Source: Opitutia bacterium (GTDB taxonomy: Bacteria; Verrucomicrobiota; Verrucomicrobiia; Opitutales; Opitutaceae). Taken from it: a DNA stretch of 64,000 nt. The stretch lies in the NCBI GenBank assembly GCA_016217545.1, contig JACRHT010000011.1, positions 1 through 64,000 on the forward strand. The letters are read 5' to 3'. Positions 41,500 through 52,464 of the stretch are shown here, in pieces. The notes beneath the pieces are model-generated. The model did not search any database, had not been told where the DNA came from, and saw only the letters and a program-made list of their open reading frames with translations. Position 1 is the stretch's first letter. The number at the start of each line of letters is the position of its first letter. The position numbers and the translations under genes were made by a program.

Positions 41500-42810
41500 A
41501 TGACCTCCACGTCCGCCCGCTCACCGGCGATCAGTTTCATCTTCATCACCATGGTCCTCGCGATCATGGGCATGGGGCTGCTCATTCCGGTGCTGCCGCA
41601 GCTCATCGTGAAGATGCAGGGCGGCAACGAGACCTCCGGCGCGCACGCCTACGGCGTCATCGTCGCGGTCTATGCGCTGATGCAGTTCATCGGCTCGCCG
41701 ATTCTCGGCTCGCTCTCGGACCGATTCGGGCGGCGCCGCATCATCCTCATCGCCACCGCGGGCTCGGCGATCGACTACGTCATCATGGCCAACGCCCCGA
41801 CGCTCTCATGGCTCTTCGTGGCGCGCGTCATCGCCGGCCTCACGGCGGGCATCATGGCCACAGCCAACGCCTACATCGTCGATGTGACGCCGCCGGAGAA
41901 ACGCGCGGGCGCGTTCGGCATGCTGGGCGGCGCGTTCGGCATCGGTTTCATCATCGGGCCGCTGCTCGGCGGCGTGCTGGGCGACATCGATATCCGCCTG
42001 CCGTTCTGGGTCGCGGCGGGCTGCGCGGCGGCCAACTGGGTGTTCGGCTTCTTCGTGTTGCCGGAATCGCTGAAGCCGGAGAATCGCCGCGCCTTCTCCT
42101 GGGCGCGCGCCAATCCCGTCGGTGCCCTGCTTGCGCTCCGGCAGCTGCCGGCCGTGCTGGCGCTGGCGTGGAGCTATTTCCTGCTGATGCTTGCCCAGAT
42201 GATGCTCTTCAGCACGTGGACGCTCTACACGCTCCACCGCTATGAATGGAGCATGCGCACGGTTGGGTTCTCGCTGATGTTCTCGGGGCTGCTGATGGGC
42301 ATCGTGCAGGCGACGCTGGTGCGCAAGATCGTGCCCAAGCTGGGCGATACGCGCGCGGTCGTCGTGGGCTTCTGCATTTCGTGCTGCGTGCAACTTTGCT
42401 ACGGCTTTGCCAGCCAGGGCTGGATGATCTTCGCGATCATTGTGGTTGGCTCGCTCGCAGGCATCTCGGGGCCGGCGCTGCAGTCCTACATCACCAAGCA
42501 CGTCCCCGCGAACGAGCAGGGCGCCGTGCAAGGTGTGCTCGGCGGCCTGCAGAGCCTCGCCGGCATCCCCGCGCCGCTCGTCGCGACGTGGAGTTTTGGC
42601 TGGGCGATTTCGCAGGACGGCGCCGTGCATCTGCCCTGGATTTTCTCGCGCGCGGATGGGGTCGTCACGTGGCTCGCGAACCATTTTCTGCCGCGTCATC
42701 CGGGCATCGCCTTTTTCGAGGCCGCCGCGCTGGTGCTGTGCGCGCTGCTGCTCGCGATCCGCGCGTTCCGCAAGGACCACGAACCCATTCTTCACCCGGC
42801 GCACTCTTGA
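41500..42810 (+). CDS. TetA-like major facilitator exporter
   Basis: 436 residues, 12 membrane helices. The N-terminal half shows the tetracycline-resistance-type pattern: FIFITMVLAIMGMGLLIPVL, PILGSLSDRFGRRRIILIAT (loop 2-3 motif A), ARVIAGLTAGIMATANAYIV, KRAGAFGMLGGAFGIGFIIG and PFWVAAGCAAANWVFGFFVL. The C-terminal half has a second motif A-like loop and ends in charged sequence. Family members export tetracyclines or related compounds, but many chromosomal ones have unknown substrates, so resistance cannot be concluded. It is 82 bp downstream of the DUF1684 gene. Confidence 0.88.
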   Translation: MTSTSARSPAISFIFITMVLAIMGMGLLIPVLPQLIVKMQGGNETSGAHAYGVIVAVYALMQFIGSPILGSLSDRFGRRRIILIATAGSAIDYVIMANAPTLSWLFVARVIAGLTAGIMATANAYIVDVTPPEKRAGAFGMLGGAFGIGFIIGPLLGGVLGDIDIRLPFWVAAGCAAANWVFGFFVLPESLKPENRRAFSWARANPVGALLALRQLPAVLALAWSYFLLMLAQMMLFSTWTLYTLHRYEWSMRTVGFSLMFSGLLMGIVQATLVRKIVPKLGDTRAVVVGFCISCCVQLCYGFASQGWMIFAIIVVGSLAGISGPALQSYITKHVPANEQGAVQGVLGGLQSLAGIPAPLVATWSFGWAISQDGAVHLPWIFSRADGVVTWLANHFLPRHPGIAFFEAAALVLCALLLAIRAFRKDHEPILHPAHS

Positions 42811-43001
42811 ATCGCCGCTGCGGGCAAGGCCTAGCGCGCTTCAGCCAAGTTCTGCGCAGGCACGGCTCTTGACCGGGCGGCGAAGTTGCGCAACCTCTCT
42901 CTCGCGCCCGAGACGCTTACCGGGATCGTGCGAAAGAACGCGGCCCCGGCGGACCAAGCGCCCCGTCATCGACGCAAGAGCTTCAACCCCGCTTGCCCAC
43001 C

Positions 43002-43241
43002 ATGACTTGGAAAATCGAGATCACGGAACCACACAGCGGTGAACTCGGAGAGGCGATCGAGCACGCCGATCACGAGTTCGCCATGGAAGAATACTCCTAC
43101 GAAAAGGGACAACTGCTCGAGGTGTTCGTCCACAGTGCCGATCACGGCCCGTGGCACATCTTCACCGACCTGGACTCCGGCCATCGCTTCAAGATCCCGC
43201 CGGAGCGCTATCGCAAAGTTGCCGAGGTGCAGACCGCCTGA
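43002..43241 (+). CDS. Hypothetical small acidic protein
   Basis: 79 residues from the ATG at 43002 (MTWKIEITEPHSGELGEAIE). It is acidic, with a beta-helix-beta pattern and two aromatic stretches (EEYSYEKGQLLEVFVHSADH and GPWHIFTDLDSG), ending in RFKIPPERYRKV. No signal or known motif is visible. The family was not recognised. Confidence 0.55.
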   Translation: MTWKIEITEPHSGELGEAIEHADHEFAMEEYSYEKGQLLEVFVHSADHGPWHIFTDLDSGHRFKIPPERYRKVAEVQTA

Positions 43242-43460
43242 GCGGACTGCCACAGTTCTGAGTTTCGTTCCGTTCCGCCGCCACCCGCGCCGCACCGATG
43301 TGCGGAGTCGGTGGCGGTTGGCGTTTCAGCCCATCATCTTCGAGTCGCCGCAGGGCGTGCGTTCCTTCGCAGCTTCACGGCGGGCCGCGCGGTCTCGCCG
43401 GTCCTCGGCGTGCCGGCCACGGCATTGAAAACCGCTCCGGCCCGCGCTCTCGACCCCACC

Positions 43461-43501
43461 AAACGAACAGGGCGGGCTCCACGCTGCCCGCCCTGTCGTT
43501 T
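43461..43501. terminator. Strong bidirectional terminator downstream of the OmpW gene
   Basis: The arms AAACGAACAGGGCGGG and CCCGCCCTGTCGTTT pair around a ten-base loop, with one asymmetric position in the outer stem. The stem is flanked by A-rich and T-rich bases, as for a terminator acting in either direction. It lies 38 bp beyond the OmpW stop. Confidence 0.7.
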
Positions 43502-43538
43502 GGTGCGCAGTTACACTGCGCTCAAAGGTTCCCTCCCG

Positions 43539-44183
43539 TCAAAATTTCCAGCCGTAGCCGACCGAGAAGATCCACGGATCGAGCTTGGCGGTCGTCAGGC
43601 GGGAACCGCCGGCCGACACGTCGCTGCGAAGCGCGGTCTTCTTGAGGTCGACATTAAGATAGTGGCCGTTGCCGAGGTCGTAATCGAAGCCGACCTGTCC
43701 GGAGAGGCCGATGCTGTTGTGCTCGAGCGCCAGCGGCACGTTCGCGACGGTGAGCTTGGTGTTCCAGATCAGCGTGAAGTTCACGCCGGCGCCCACGTAG
43801 GGCTTGAAGGCTTCGGTGCCGCCGAAATGATAAACCGCCATGAAGTGCGGGGGCAGATGGTAGAACGTGCCGAGCTTGCCGACACCGGCCAGCTTGACCT
43901 CGTGCTTCTGCGGGATCGTGAGCACCACATGCGCGGACCAATTCGCGTTGAACACATAGTTCACGTCGAACTCCGGGATGAGTTTGCTCTGCACGCTGAC
44001 CGCGTCGGCCGGGAAGTTGATGCTGAGCGCCGAGAAGGCGTCAGACTTGTCGGCCATACTCAGGTAGGTGGCGCCAACACGAACGTTCCAGCCCGTCTGT
44101 TGACCGGCGGCGGAAACGGTGATCAGGAGCGCCGCGAGGGCGCTGCCGAGAATGCGGGGGGTATTGATCAGTGATTTCAACAT
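43539..44183 (-). CDS. OmpW-family outer-membrane protein
   Basis: 214 residues. A signal peptide (1-27, ending SAAG) is followed by an eight-stranded beta-barrel pattern: WNVRVGATYLSM, PEFDVNYVFNANWSAHVVLT, LPPHFMAVYHFGGTEAFKPY, VGAGVNFTLIWNT, and the final ending LDPWIFSVGYGWKF with a terminal Phe. The F-K-P-Y-V-G-A-G-x-N block is characteristic of OmpW/AlkL. Such channels move small hydrophobic molecules across the outer membrane. Confidence 0.9.
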   Translation of the reverse strand: MLKSLINTPRILGSALAALLITVSAAGQQTGWNVRVGATYLSMADKSDAFSALSINFPADAVSVQSKLIPEFDVNYVFNANWSAHVVLTIPQKHEVKLAGVGKLGTFYHLPPHFMAVYHFGGTEAFKPYVGAGVNFTLIWNTKLTVANVPLALEHNSIGLSGQVGFDYDLGNGHYLNVDLKKTALRSDVSAGGSRLTTAKLDPWIFSVGYGWKF

Positions 44184-44296
44184 CCGTGTGAGAGTAGCTG
44201 AAACGCGCGCGCGCCGCCTCGCATCGGTTGGTGAACACCCCGCGCAAATTGACTATGCAATTCTTGCGTGCCCTACCCGGGACGGGAGCCCCGGAA

Positions 44297-44950
44297 TCAC
44301 ACAGGGGGCCCCGGCCGCCGCCGGCCGAACTCCGCATAGGCCGCCGCGTCGGCCAGCATCGCATCGAGCGTCGCCACGAATGGCGCGAGTCGCACGACAC
44401 CGGAAAACACCGCTCGATCGCCGATCGCGCTCTCGACCACGAAAGCCGGCCGCTGCGAGACGCCGAGTGCGTGGAACTCCGCCGTCGTCGCCCGCATGCG
44501 CTCCGCGACCTCGGGCGCCTGCGCCCGCGCGTGAAGGCGCGCGGCGTCGAGACCGCTCGCGGCGGCGGCGACCGCCACCGCCACGTCGAGCCGGCCGACA
44601 GGCCGCCCTTCGCGATACGCCGCCTGCGAGAGCGCGACGCGCACCTCGTCGCCCGTCACGCCGAGATCACGCGCGGCCTCGGCGACCGCGGAGGCCGCAG
44701 GATATCCGCCGGAAGCCGGCAACTCGTAGTAAGTGGATTTCAGCACCACCGGCGACTCCATGACGGCGCTGGAGCGCTCGAGAAACCAATCGTATTGCGC
44801 ATGGCTCGCGGGAAAATCGGCCGCATCCATCAGGGCAATTTTCCAGTCGAATTTCACCTGGCCTGCATAGCGCCGCTTCAACTCGGCCCAGGTGGGCTCC
44901 ACCCAGTGGCACCAAGACGAGGTCACTTCCAGATAGTAGGTGATTTTCAT
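44297..44950 (-). CDS. DsbA-family (thioredoxin-fold) protein with single active-site cysteine
   Basis: 217 residues without a signal peptide. The N-terminus MKITYYLEVTSSWCHWVEPT has the strand and helix of a DsbA/FrnE-like thioredoxin fold, with WCHW in place of CxxC. The core shows VAEAARDLGVTGDEVRVAL and a late cis-Pro-like SQRPAFVV before a final ALGDRAVF-type strand (IGDRAVFSG). Members act as oxidoreductases or glutathione-type isomerases in the cytoplasm. A monothiol site would restrict disulphide chemistry. The exact role is unknown. Confidence 0.75.
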   Translation of the reverse strand: MKITYYLEVTSSWCHWVEPTWAELKRRYAGQVKFDWKIALMDAADFPASHAQYDWFLERSSAVMESPVVLKSTYYELPASGGYPAASAVAEAARDLGVTGDEVRVALSQAAYREGRPVGRLDVAVAVAAAASGLDAARLHARAQAPEVAERMRATTAEFHALGVSQRPAFVVESAIGDRAVFSGVVRLAPFVATLDAMLADAAAYAEFGRRRPGPPV

Positions 44951-45075
44951 GGCGGCAGAGTTGCGCCGCGTTCTCCGCGGTCAACGCCCCGCCCGCCTCG
45001 GACCGCTACACCGCCCGCACGACTCATTGGATACATCGATTGCGCTGCGAGGCGCTTTGCCTCAAGTTGCCGTCC

Positions 45076-47964
45076 GTGCCAGCCGATAAGGGAGCATTGC
45101 CTCATTCATTCGTGCGCCGCAACCGCGTGATGCCGTGGCTATGCTCGCTGGTGGCGGGCATGGCGGGGCTGGGCATTAATCAATTCGGATTGCCGATCTT
45201 CGGCGGCACCGAACTCATCTTCGGCGGCTGGCTGCCCTTGCTCGTGACGTATGCGTTTGGCGGACTGCCCGGCACGCTGGCGGCGGCGATCGCGTTCGGC
45301 CTGACCCCGCTCTCGTGGGGACACCCGTGGGGACTGTTCTGTTTTGGACTGGAGCCTCTGTTCGTCAGCTGGCTGATGCCGCGACTGCGAGGAAGGCTCC
45401 GCGCCAGCGCCGCCTATTGGCTGTTCATCGGGATTCCGATGGTCGCCGTGGGCGTCTTCGTGCTGTCGAATTTTCCGTTCCCGAGCAACTGGGCGGTGGT
45501 TCTGAAATACCCCGCAAACAGCCTGCTGATGATCATGATCGCCGTGCCGGTCTACCACAGTCCGTGGAGCCGCCGCTGGCTGGGCACGATCACGAACGAA
45601 CCCGCCCTGCCGTTGCAGCGCGTGCTTTTCCAGCGATTCGGCGTGATCGTGGCCCTCACGATCGCCGTCCTCGCCATCCTCGTCGGCCGCAATTTCGACC
45701 AGACACTGCGCAACGTCGCGGAAACCGCGCTCGCGCGCGACGCCAAGGAGGCCGCCCGCGACATCGGCAACGACCTCACCGATCACCGGCGCGCGCTCTC
45801 TCTCGCCGTGCGTCAGACCAGCGCGAACGCGACACCCGAGGAACTCGCGCAACGCCTCGAGACGCTGCGGAGCGAATTCGGCGGCTTCCTCACGCTCCTC
45901 GCCGCCGACACACGCGGCGAGATCATCGCGGCCGCCCCCGCCACCAGCGCATCGGGCGAACCGCTCGCGCATCGCGGCATCTTCATCACGGACCGGCCCT
46001 ATTTCCGCGAGCCCATGACCAACGGGCGGCCGTTCATGAGCGAGGTATTTCAAGGACGCGGTTTCGGCGGCGACCTGATCGTCGCAGTCAGCGCGCCCGT
46101 GCTCGACGCGCGCGGCCAGCCTACCTTGCTCCTCGAAGGTTCGCTGAAACTCAGCGCGCTGCTGGAATTCAAACCACCGCCCGGCTATCTGCGCGGGCGC
46201 AGCCTCCTGTTGCTCGACCACACCGGGCGCGCCGTCGCCGGCAGCGGTGTGCTCGCACACGCTGCCTTGACCGATCTCACGAACGACCCCGTGGTCGTCG
46301 CCGGTCGGCGCGCGGGCGAACAAGCCTACGTGGTCGACCTGGCGTCGAGCCAACACGGCCGGGAACGCTACGTCGTCGCCCGCGCGGTCGTGCCCGGTTG
46401 CAACTGGCAGGTTTACCTGACGGAGCCGATTTGGAGCACGCAGCGCCTCATCGCCGCCTACTACCTGGCGACATTCGTCGCGGCCGGCGTGGCCGTGGGC
46501 ATCGCCTTGCTGCTCGCGCGCATCACCGCCGCCGACGTAACCGGACCGCTCAACCGGCTCGTCGTTTCCATCCAGGCGCTCGCGCGTCAGGAAACGGTCG
46601 CGCCGTTCCCGACCGAGAATCTGTCGGCCTCGCGCGAACTCGCGGAACTCGGCCTCGCCGCCCATGAGGCCGCGCTCTTGCTCAGCCGCGCCAACCGCGA
46701 ACTCGCCGTCTCGCTCGACGAACAAAGCAAGACCCACCAGCAGCTCCGCCAGGTCCTGCTCCACCTCGACGACAAGGTCCGCCAGCGCACCGAACAGCTC
46801 GAGGAAGCCCGCCAGCAGGCCGAGTCCGCCAACCGCGCCAAGAGCGAGTTCATCGCCAGCACCAGCCACGAACTGCGCACGCCGCTGAACGTCATCCTCG
46901 GCATGGCCGAGGTCCTCCTCGAGCGCACGCTCGGCGACCTCAACCCGCGGCAGCACGAGAGCGTCGCCGCGATCGAGGAAAGCGGCCGGCATCTCCTCTC
47001 CCTCATCAACGACATCCTCGACCTCTCCAAGATCGAGGCCGGCAAACTCGACCTCGACATCCAGGAGACCGAGGTGCGCAGCACCTGCGAGGCCAGCCTC
47101 CGCTTCGTCCGCAACGCCGCGCAACGCAAACAGCACACCCTCGAATTCGAGTGCCCGGCGGACCTCGCGCCCATCGCCGCCGATCCCCGCCGCCTGAAAC
47201 AGATTCTCGTCAACCTGCTCTCGAACGCCGTGAAGTTCACGCCCGACGGCGGCCGCGTGCGCTTCGAAGTCGTGCCCCACACCGATCCGGCCGAGGTTCA
47301 TTTCCGCGTCATCGACACCGGCATCGGCATCACGCCCGAGCAGCAAGCCCGGCTCTTCCAACCCTTCCAGCAAATCGACGGCGCGCTCAACCGCCGCCAC
47401 GGCGGCACGGGCCTCGGCCTCGTGCTCGCCCGTCGCATGGCGGAATTGCACGGCGGCCGCATCACCCTCGAAAGCGTCGCCGGCAAAGGCAGCTGCTTCT
47501 CCGTCATCCTTCCCATGCGCGCCGTCGAAAAGCCCGTGCCGCGCGCTCCCACGCTCGCCCCCTCGCCCGCCTACGCCGCCCCGGCCGGCACCCACGTGCT
47601 CATCGCCGAGGACAACGACACCAACGTCCTCATCTACCAGCGCAGCCCGATCTTCGCCGCGTGCCGCTTCAGCTTCGCCCGCAACGGCCAGGAAGCGATC
47701 ACCGCCGCGCTCGCCGACCGCCCCGACCTCATCCTCATGGACGTCCAGATGCCCGTGATGGACGGCCTCACCGCCACCCGCCGGCTCCGCGCCGATCCGC
47801 GCACTGCCGACATTCCGATCATCACCGTCACCGCCCTCGCGATGACCGAGGACCGCACCCGCTGCCTCGAAGCCGGCGCCACCTCCTATCTCAGCAAACC
47901 CGTCAACCTGCGCGAACTCGCCCGCCACGTCGCCGAGGCACTCACCCGGCCCGCCCAATCATGA
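45076..47964 (+). CDS. Hybrid sensor histidine kinase with receiver domain
   Basis: 962 residues from a GTG at 45076; an ATG at 45130 would remove 18 residues. Six hydrophobic helices occupy the first 175 residues and a further helix lies near 195. The extracytoplasmic region is Cache-like ([40 protein letters not shown]). A helix near 465-485 and a HAMP-like region follow. The kinase core has [14 protein letters not shown] with His598, and the ATPase has [20 protein letters not shown] and [20 protein letters not shown]. The receiver has Asp889 ([13 protein letters not shown]) and Lys in SYLSKPVNL. The stimulus is unknown. The next gene starts within the stop codon. Confidence 0.92.
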   Translation: MPADKGALPHSFVRRNRVMPWLCSLVAGMAGLGINQFGLPIFGGTELIFGGWLPLLVTYAFGGLPGTLAAAIAFGLTPLSWGHPWGLFCFGLEPLFVSWLMPRLRGRLRASAAYWLFIGIPMVAVGVFVLSNFPFPSNWAVVLKYPANSLLMIMIAVPVYHSPWSRRWLGTITNEPALPLQRVLFQRFGVIVALTIAVLAILVGRNFDQTLRNVAETALARDAKEAARDIGNDLTDHRRALSLAVRQTSANATPEELAQRLETLRSEFGGFLTLLAADTRGEIIAAAPATSASGEPLAHRGIFITDRPYFREPMTNGRPFMSEVFQGRGFGGDLIVAVSAPVLDARGQPTLLLEGSLKLSALLEFKPPPGYLRGRSLLLLDHTGRAVAGSGVLAHAALTDLTNDPVVVAGRRAGEQAYVVDLASSQHGRERYVVARAVVPGCNWQVYLTEPIWSTQRLIAAYYLATFVAAGVAVGIALLLARITAADVTGPLNRLVVSIQALARQETVAPFPTENLSASRELAELGLAAHEAALLLSRANRELAVSLDEQSKTHQQLRQVLLHLDDKVRQRTEQLEEARQQAESANRAKSEFIASTSHELRTPLNVILGMAEVLLERTLGDLNPRQHESVAAIEESGRHLLSLINDILDLSKIEAGKLDLDIQETEVRSTCEASLRFVRNAAQRKQHTLEFECPADLAPIAADPRRLKQILVNLLSNAVKFTPDGGRVRFEVVPHTDPAEVHFRVIDTGIGITPEQQARLFQPFQQIDGALNRRHGGTGLGLVLARRMAELHGGRITLESVAGKGSCFSVILPMRAVEKPVPRAPTLAPSPAYAAPAGTHVLIAEDNDTNVLIYQRSPIFAACRFSFARNGQEAITAALADRPDLILMDVQMPVMDGLTATRRLRADPRTADIPIITVTALAMTEDRTRCLEAGATSYLSKPVNLRELARHVAEALTRPAQS

Positions 47965-49421
47965 AGCCCCAATCCACCATCCTCGTCGTCGACGATGAGC
48001 CGCGCGCGCTCGCGCTGCTCCGCAACGTCATCGAGCCCGAGGGCCATCGCGTCCTCACCGCGCACGACGGCGCCAGCACCCTCGCGCTCGCCGAGAAGGA
48101 GCACCCGGACGCCATCGTGCTCGACGTCATGATGCCCGACATGGACGGCTTCGAAGTTTGCCGCCGCCTGCGCGCGACCCCCGAACTCGCCACCGTCCCC
48201 ATCCTGCTCCTCACCGCCCTCGACGATCGCGAATCGAAACTCCAAGGCCTCGAGGCCGGCGCGGACGACTTCCTCACCAAACCCTTCGACGCCGTCGAGC
48301 TGCGCATCCGCCTCCGCACCATCTCGCGCCTCAATCGCTACCGCCGCCTCTACGAGGAAACGTCCCGTTACGAGGCGGCCATCACGCACTCGGAAGAAGG
48401 CATCGTCCTCGCCGAACTCGACGGCACGATCATCCTCCGCAATTCCGCCTTCACGCACCTCGTGCAACCGACCCACGCGGCGCAACCGAACTTCTTCGAG
48501 TATTTCTCCGCCGAGAACGCCGCGGTGCTGCGCCACGACGCAGGCCCGGCCCCCACATTGCGGCCGACCGAAATGGAACTCCTCCACGGCCGGGCCGAGC
48601 CCACCATCGTCGAAGTCACCGCCGGGCTCGTGCCGTGGGAACGTCGCACCCTCGTGCAATACCACGTCCGCGATCTCACGGAGAAGAAGAGCCTCGAGGC
48701 GCAGCTGCTGCGTTCGCAACGCATCGAGCTGCTCGGCCAGCTCTCCGGCAGCGTCGTGCACGACATGAACAACGTCCTCGCCGCGATCGGCGGCAGCGCC
48801 GGCCTGATCGAGCTCGATCCATCGGGCAAGTTCGTGCCCCGGCACCTCGACAACATCAAGAAGGCCGTCCAGCGCGGCGCCGGCATGCTCCGTCAGTTGC
48901 TCCACTTCGCGCGCGGCAGCGACGGCCCGCTCGAAACCACCAGCCCGGCGGAAGTCGCCGGCGAGGTCGCCACGCTCGTGAAGGAATCGTTCGGCGGGCA
49001 CTTCGAGGTCAGCTTCACCGCCGAGCCGGACCTGCCGGCCATCCGCGCCGATTCGACCCAGATTCACCAGATCCTGATGAACCTGTGCGTGAACGCCCGC
49101 GACGCCATGCCCGACGGTGGCCCGCTGGAACTCGGCGTGTCCCGACGCACGCTGACCGCCGCCGACCTCGCCGGCCTCGGCCCCGACGTCCGCGCCGGCG
49201 ACTACGTCGTGCTCTCCGTGCGCGACCACGGCACCGGCATCCCGCCCGAGGTTCGCGCCCGCCTCTTCGATCCGTTTTTTACCACCAAGCCCAAGGGACA
49301 AGGCACCGGCCTCGGCCTCGCCACCGTCCTGCGCCTGGTCCGGCGCCACGGAGGCTACGTCCAGCTCGAGACCGAAGTCGGCAAGGGCACGGCCTTCCAC
49401 TGCGGCTTTCCCGTCGCCTAG
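47961..49421 (+). CDS. REC-PAS-histidine kinase (phosphorelay intermediate)
   Basis: 486 residues, starting in the ATGA overlap (47961-47964) with the hybrid kinase, so the two are translationally coupled. A receiver domain comes first ([20 protein letters not shown]; Asp55 in [35 protein letters not shown]). A PAS-like part follows ([20 protein letters not shown]). The kinase part has [20 protein letters not shown] with His267, then [20 protein letters not shown] and [20 protein letters not shown]. No membrane segment is present. It may receive phosphate from the hybrid kinase and pass it on. Confidence 0.92.
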   Translation: MKPQSTILVVDDEPRALALLRNVIEPEGHRVLTAHDGASTLALAEKEHPDAIVLDVMMPDMDGFEVCRRLRATPELATVPILLLTALDDRESKLQGLEAGADDFLTKPFDAVELRIRLRTISRLNRYRRLYEETSRYEAAITHSEEGIVLAELDGTIILRNSAFTHLVQPTHAAQPNFFEYFSAENAAVLRHDAGPAPTLRPTEMELLHGRAEPTIVEVTAGLVPWERRTLVQYHVRDLTEKKSLEAQLLRSQRIELLGQLSGSVVHDMNNVLAAIGGSAGLIELDPSGKFVPRHLDNIKKAVQRGAGMLRQLLHFARGSDGPLETTSPAEVAGEVATLVKESFGGHFEVSFTAEPDLPAIRADSTQIHQILMNLCVNARDAMPDGGPLELGVSRRTLTAADLAGLGPDVRAGDYVVLSVRDHGTGIPPEVRARLFDPFFTTKPKGQGTGLGLATVLRLVRRHGGYVQLETEVGKGTAFHCGFPVA

Positions 49422-49510
49422 CCGGCCGGGCAGGAGGGGACGTTTTCCCTAAAGTTCGTCCGATTTCTCCCGATGGTGGGTAACGGTATCCCTTACCTGT
49501 CCGAAGGGCC

Positions 49511-50176
49511 ATGAAATCCTCGCGTATCCTCATAGTCGATGACGACCAGCTCACTCGAGATATGCTCGAGGGCTGGTGCCTGCATTGCGGAGCCCATTGC
49601 GTGACCGCCGGTTCCACCGCCGAGGCCGACGAAGCCCTTTCGATCGGAACGTTTGACGCCATCATCTGCGACGTCCACCTGCCCGGCAACCGACAGCTCG
49701 GCTGGGTTCGCCAGATCGTCGCCCAAGAAACTTCTCCCGCGGTCATCATGATGACCGGAAATCCCGAGCTGGAATCGACGCTCAGCGCCGCCAACCTCGC
49801 CGTGGCCGGCTATCTCGTAAAGCCGCTGAATTTGGTCATGCTGCGCGAACTCGTGATCAGCATCGTCGACAACCGCCGCCAACAGCGCGCGCTGGTCAAC
49901 CTCTCTCACGCCACGGCCCAGCTGCTCGTCGCCGCCCGCAACAACGACGGCGGGCAAGACGACCAGCTGCAGGACCACCTTCTGCGACTCGCCCAGCAGC
50001 TGCAGGCGCAATCGACCGTTCCCCGCACGGGAACACTCGTCGTCCCGCTCCGCGAATCCGTCGCCGAAGCCATTGCCGTCCTCGAGCGCACGAAGCACAG
50101 CTTCCGCTCCAAGGACCTCGGCGAACTCCGCCGCCGCCTGCAACAAACGCTCGACACCGTCCGCATCTCCGCCTGA
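49511..50176 (+). CDS. Single-domain response regulator with helical C-terminus
   Basis: 221 residues. Residues 5-120 are a receiver: RILIVDDDQLTRDMLEGWC, phospho-acceptor Asp54 in AIICDVHLPGN, VIMMTGNPELESTL, and Lys in GYLVKPLNL. The C-terminal 95 residues are helical and Gln-rich (RLAQQLQAQSTVPR) with no DNA-binding motif. It follows the kinase gene by 89 bp and precedes the chemoreceptors. It could be the output of the two kinases, perhaps acting on the motility or chemotaxis machinery; that is inference. Confidence 0.88.
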   Translation: MKSSRILIVDDDQLTRDMLEGWCLHCGAHCVTAGSTAEADEALSIGTFDAIICDVHLPGNRQLGWVRQIVAQETSPAVIMMTGNPELESTLSAANLAVAGYLVKPLNLVMLRELVISIVDNRRQQRALVNLSHATAQLLVAARNNDGGQDDQLQDHLLRLAQQLQAQSTVPRTGTLVVPLRESVAEAIAVLERTKHSFRSKDLGELRRRLQQTLDTVRISA

Positions 50177-50322
50177 GCGCGACCGGAACCTCCGAGCGGG
50201 CGCGGATAAATTCCTGCGCGCATCGGGAATTTCCCTAAACCGTCCGCCCGGGCGGCCGAAATTGAGCGCGAACACATTCGCATCCTTCGCGGGTGCTTGG
50301 TCCCCCCACCAACTCACACTCC

Positions 50323-52302
50323 ATGCTCCTGTCCCGTCCTCGGGGCTTCCAAGGGAAGCTCCTGCTCGGTCTTGTCGTTGTCGGTTTGCTCCCCCTGCTT
50401 GCGATCTCCGTTTCGGCCCTTCGCTCGGTCGATAAGCTGAACAGCGCGATTGGCCGCACCCACCAAGGCTTCAGTCACGACGCGATTGCGATGATCGATC
50501 GCAATCTCTTCGAACGCTACGGCGACGTCCAAGCCTTCGCGCTCAACCACGCCCTGCGCGACCGCTCGCAGTGGCACCAGCCCGGCGCCACCCGCAACAG
50601 CATCGCCGCCGCCATGAACGGCTACGTGCGCCTCTACGGCTTCTACGCCCTCACGCTCGCCGTCGACCTCGAGGGCCGCGTCATCGCGGTCAACGACCTC
50701 GACCCCGCCGGCAAACCCATCGACACCGCGCCGCTCTACCAGCGTAATTTCAAGGACGACCCTTGGTTCGCTGCCGCTCTGCGCGGCGATTTTCTCAAGA
50801 GCCGCACCCTCGACGGCACGCACGTCATGGGACCGTGGTTCGACGACGACGTCGCGCGCCTCAACGGCAACGACGGCTTCGTGCTCGGCTTCACCGCGCC
50901 GATCAAAGACGAAACCGGCAAAGTCATCGGTCTCTGGCACAACCGCGCCAACTTCTCCTTCGTGGAGGAGATCCTGCTCGCCGGCCACGCCGAGCTCGAG
51001 CGTCGCGGCTACCAATCCGCCGACCTGCGCCTCCTCGACGGCGAGGGCCGCGTCCTCGCCCTCTACGATCCGCACGGCAGCGGCGAGAGGGAATTCCGCC
51101 GCGATCGCCAGATCGTGCTGCGCGAAAATCTCGTCGCGCAAGGCATCGAAGCCGCCCGGCGCGCCAGCCAGGGCGAGTCTGGCGTCACCCGCTTCGTCCC
51201 GCCCGGCGAAGAGGAGGAACACGTCGCCGGCTACGCTGGCTCCACCGGCGCCCTAGGTTTCCCCGGCCTGCATTGGTCCGTCATCACCGCCGTCAAAATC
51301 AGCGAAGCCGACGCCGAGATCTCCGCCACGCGCCGGGCGCTCTGGATCGTCGCCGCGATCAGCGTCGCCGTCCTCGCCGCCGCCGCGCTGCTCATCGCGC
51401 GCTCCCTGAGCCGTCCCGTCCTCGCCGCGCTCGAACAAATCCGCGGCGGCACCTCCGAGATCTCGTCCGCCGCGCATCAACTCTCCGGCTCCGCCGAATC
51501 GCTCGCCAAGGACTCCAGCTCCCAAGCCGCCGCCCTCGAGGAAACCGCCGCCGCCCTCGAGGAGATGTCCAGTCTCACCAAGCGCAACGCCGAGATCGCC
51601 CAACAGGCCCAAGCCGCCGCCACCGCCGCGCGCGCCGCCGCCGACACCGGCGCCGGCCAGATGAAATCCATGCAGGAGGCGATGCTCGAAATTCAGGGCG
51701 CGAGCGACGAAATCACGAAAATCCTCAAGACGATCGACGAGATCGCCTTCCAGACGAACATCCTCGCGCTCAACGCCGCCGTCGAAGCCGCCCGCGCGGG
51801 CGAAGCCGGCGCCGGCTTCGCCGTCGTCGCCGAGGAAGTCCGCGCCCTCGCCCAACGCTCCGCCGTCGCCGCCCGCGAAACCGCCGAGCGCATCGACGCC
51901 TCGCGCGGCAAGAGCCACCAAGGCGTCGCCATCTCCACCTCCGCCGCCACCAGCTTCTCGCGCATCCAGGACGAAATCCGCCGCCTCGACGAACTCGTCG
52001 CCGAGATGGCCACCTCCTCCCGCGAGCAAAGCCGAGGCATCGTCGAAGTGAACAGCTCCGTCACGCTCATGGACAAGGTTACCCAGGCCAACGCCGCCAC
52101 CGCCGAGGAAAACGCCGCCGGTGCCGAGGAGCTCAACTCCCAAGCGGCCACTCTGCGCCAAACCGTGAGCCAGCTTTTCGTGCTCATGGGCGGGCAGCGT
52201 TTCCGTTCCGAGCCCGCCGACGAACCGGACGCTCCCCACGCGGAACCGACCGTGTCCGCCGCCACTTCGCCCCACTCGCCGGCCGCCCTCCCAACCGTCT
52301 GA
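50323..52302 (+). CDS. Methyl-accepting chemotaxis protein with Cache-type sensor
   Basis: 659 residues. It has an N-terminal membrane helix (about 12-30), a large periplasmic sensing region (about 40-340) with [40 protein letters not shown] and [20 protein letters not shown] that fit a dCache-type fold, and a second helix near 345-365. No clear HAMP is visible. The cytoplasmic signalling hairpin tip, [20 protein letters not shown] then [20 protein letters not shown], is near residue 473. The methylation helices are Ala/Ser/Glu-rich. Its tip DNA is identical over 108 bp to that of the next chemoreceptor. It senses an unknown ligand and signals to CheA, which is not in the window. Confidence 0.9.
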   Translation: MLLSRPRGFQGKLLLGLVVVGLLPLLAISVSALRSVDKLNSAIGRTHQGFSHDAIAMIDRNLFERYGDVQAFALNHALRDRSQWHQPGATRNSIAAAMNGYVRLYGFYALTLAVDLEGRVIAVNDLDPAGKPIDTAPLYQRNFKDDPWFAAALRGDFLKSRTLDGTHVMGPWFDDDVARLNGNDGFVLGFTAPIKDETGKVIGLWHNRANFSFVEEILLAGHAELERRGYQSADLRLLDGEGRVLALYDPHGSGEREFRRDRQIVLRENLVAQGIEAARRASQGESGVTRFVPPGEEEEHVAGYAGSTGALGFPGLHWSVITAVKISEADAEISATRRALWIVAAISVAVLAAAALLIARSLSRPVLAALEQIRGGTSEISSAAHQLSGSAESLAKDSSSQAAALEETAAALEEMSSLTKRNAEIAQQAQAAATAARAAADTGAGQMKSMQEAMLEIQGASDEITKILKTIDEIAFQTNILALNAAVEAARAGEAGAGFAVVAEEVRALAQRSAVAARETAERIDASRGKSHQGVAISTSAATSFSRIQDEIRRLDELVAEMATSSREQSRGIVEVNSSVTLMDKVTQANAATAEENAAGAEELNSQAATLRQTVSQLFVLMGGQRFRSEPADEPDAPHAEPTVSAATSPHSPAALPTV

Positions 52303-52464
52303 CCTGGCGGACTTTCGCCTAAAGCTCCGCACCGCGCGGCCGATGACCGAGAGATAGCGTTGCGGTGTGCCCCAGCACGACCGCCAGATTCGGGCTCGCT
52401 TCAGGCGCGCAAGGATCGGGAGCGACGCTTGGGCACGTTCTCGTGCCGGCCCGTCGCATCCCTG

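Noticed and set aside
41500-42810. Calling the TetA-like exporter a resistance gene
   Set aside because: The family fits, but many chromosomal members do not confer tetracycline resistance, and nothing nearby (such as a tetR) supports it.
45139-47958. 939-codon minus-strand frame
   Set aside because: It is antisense to the hybrid kinase and is Gly/Asp/Glu/Val-rich with no recognisable domain.
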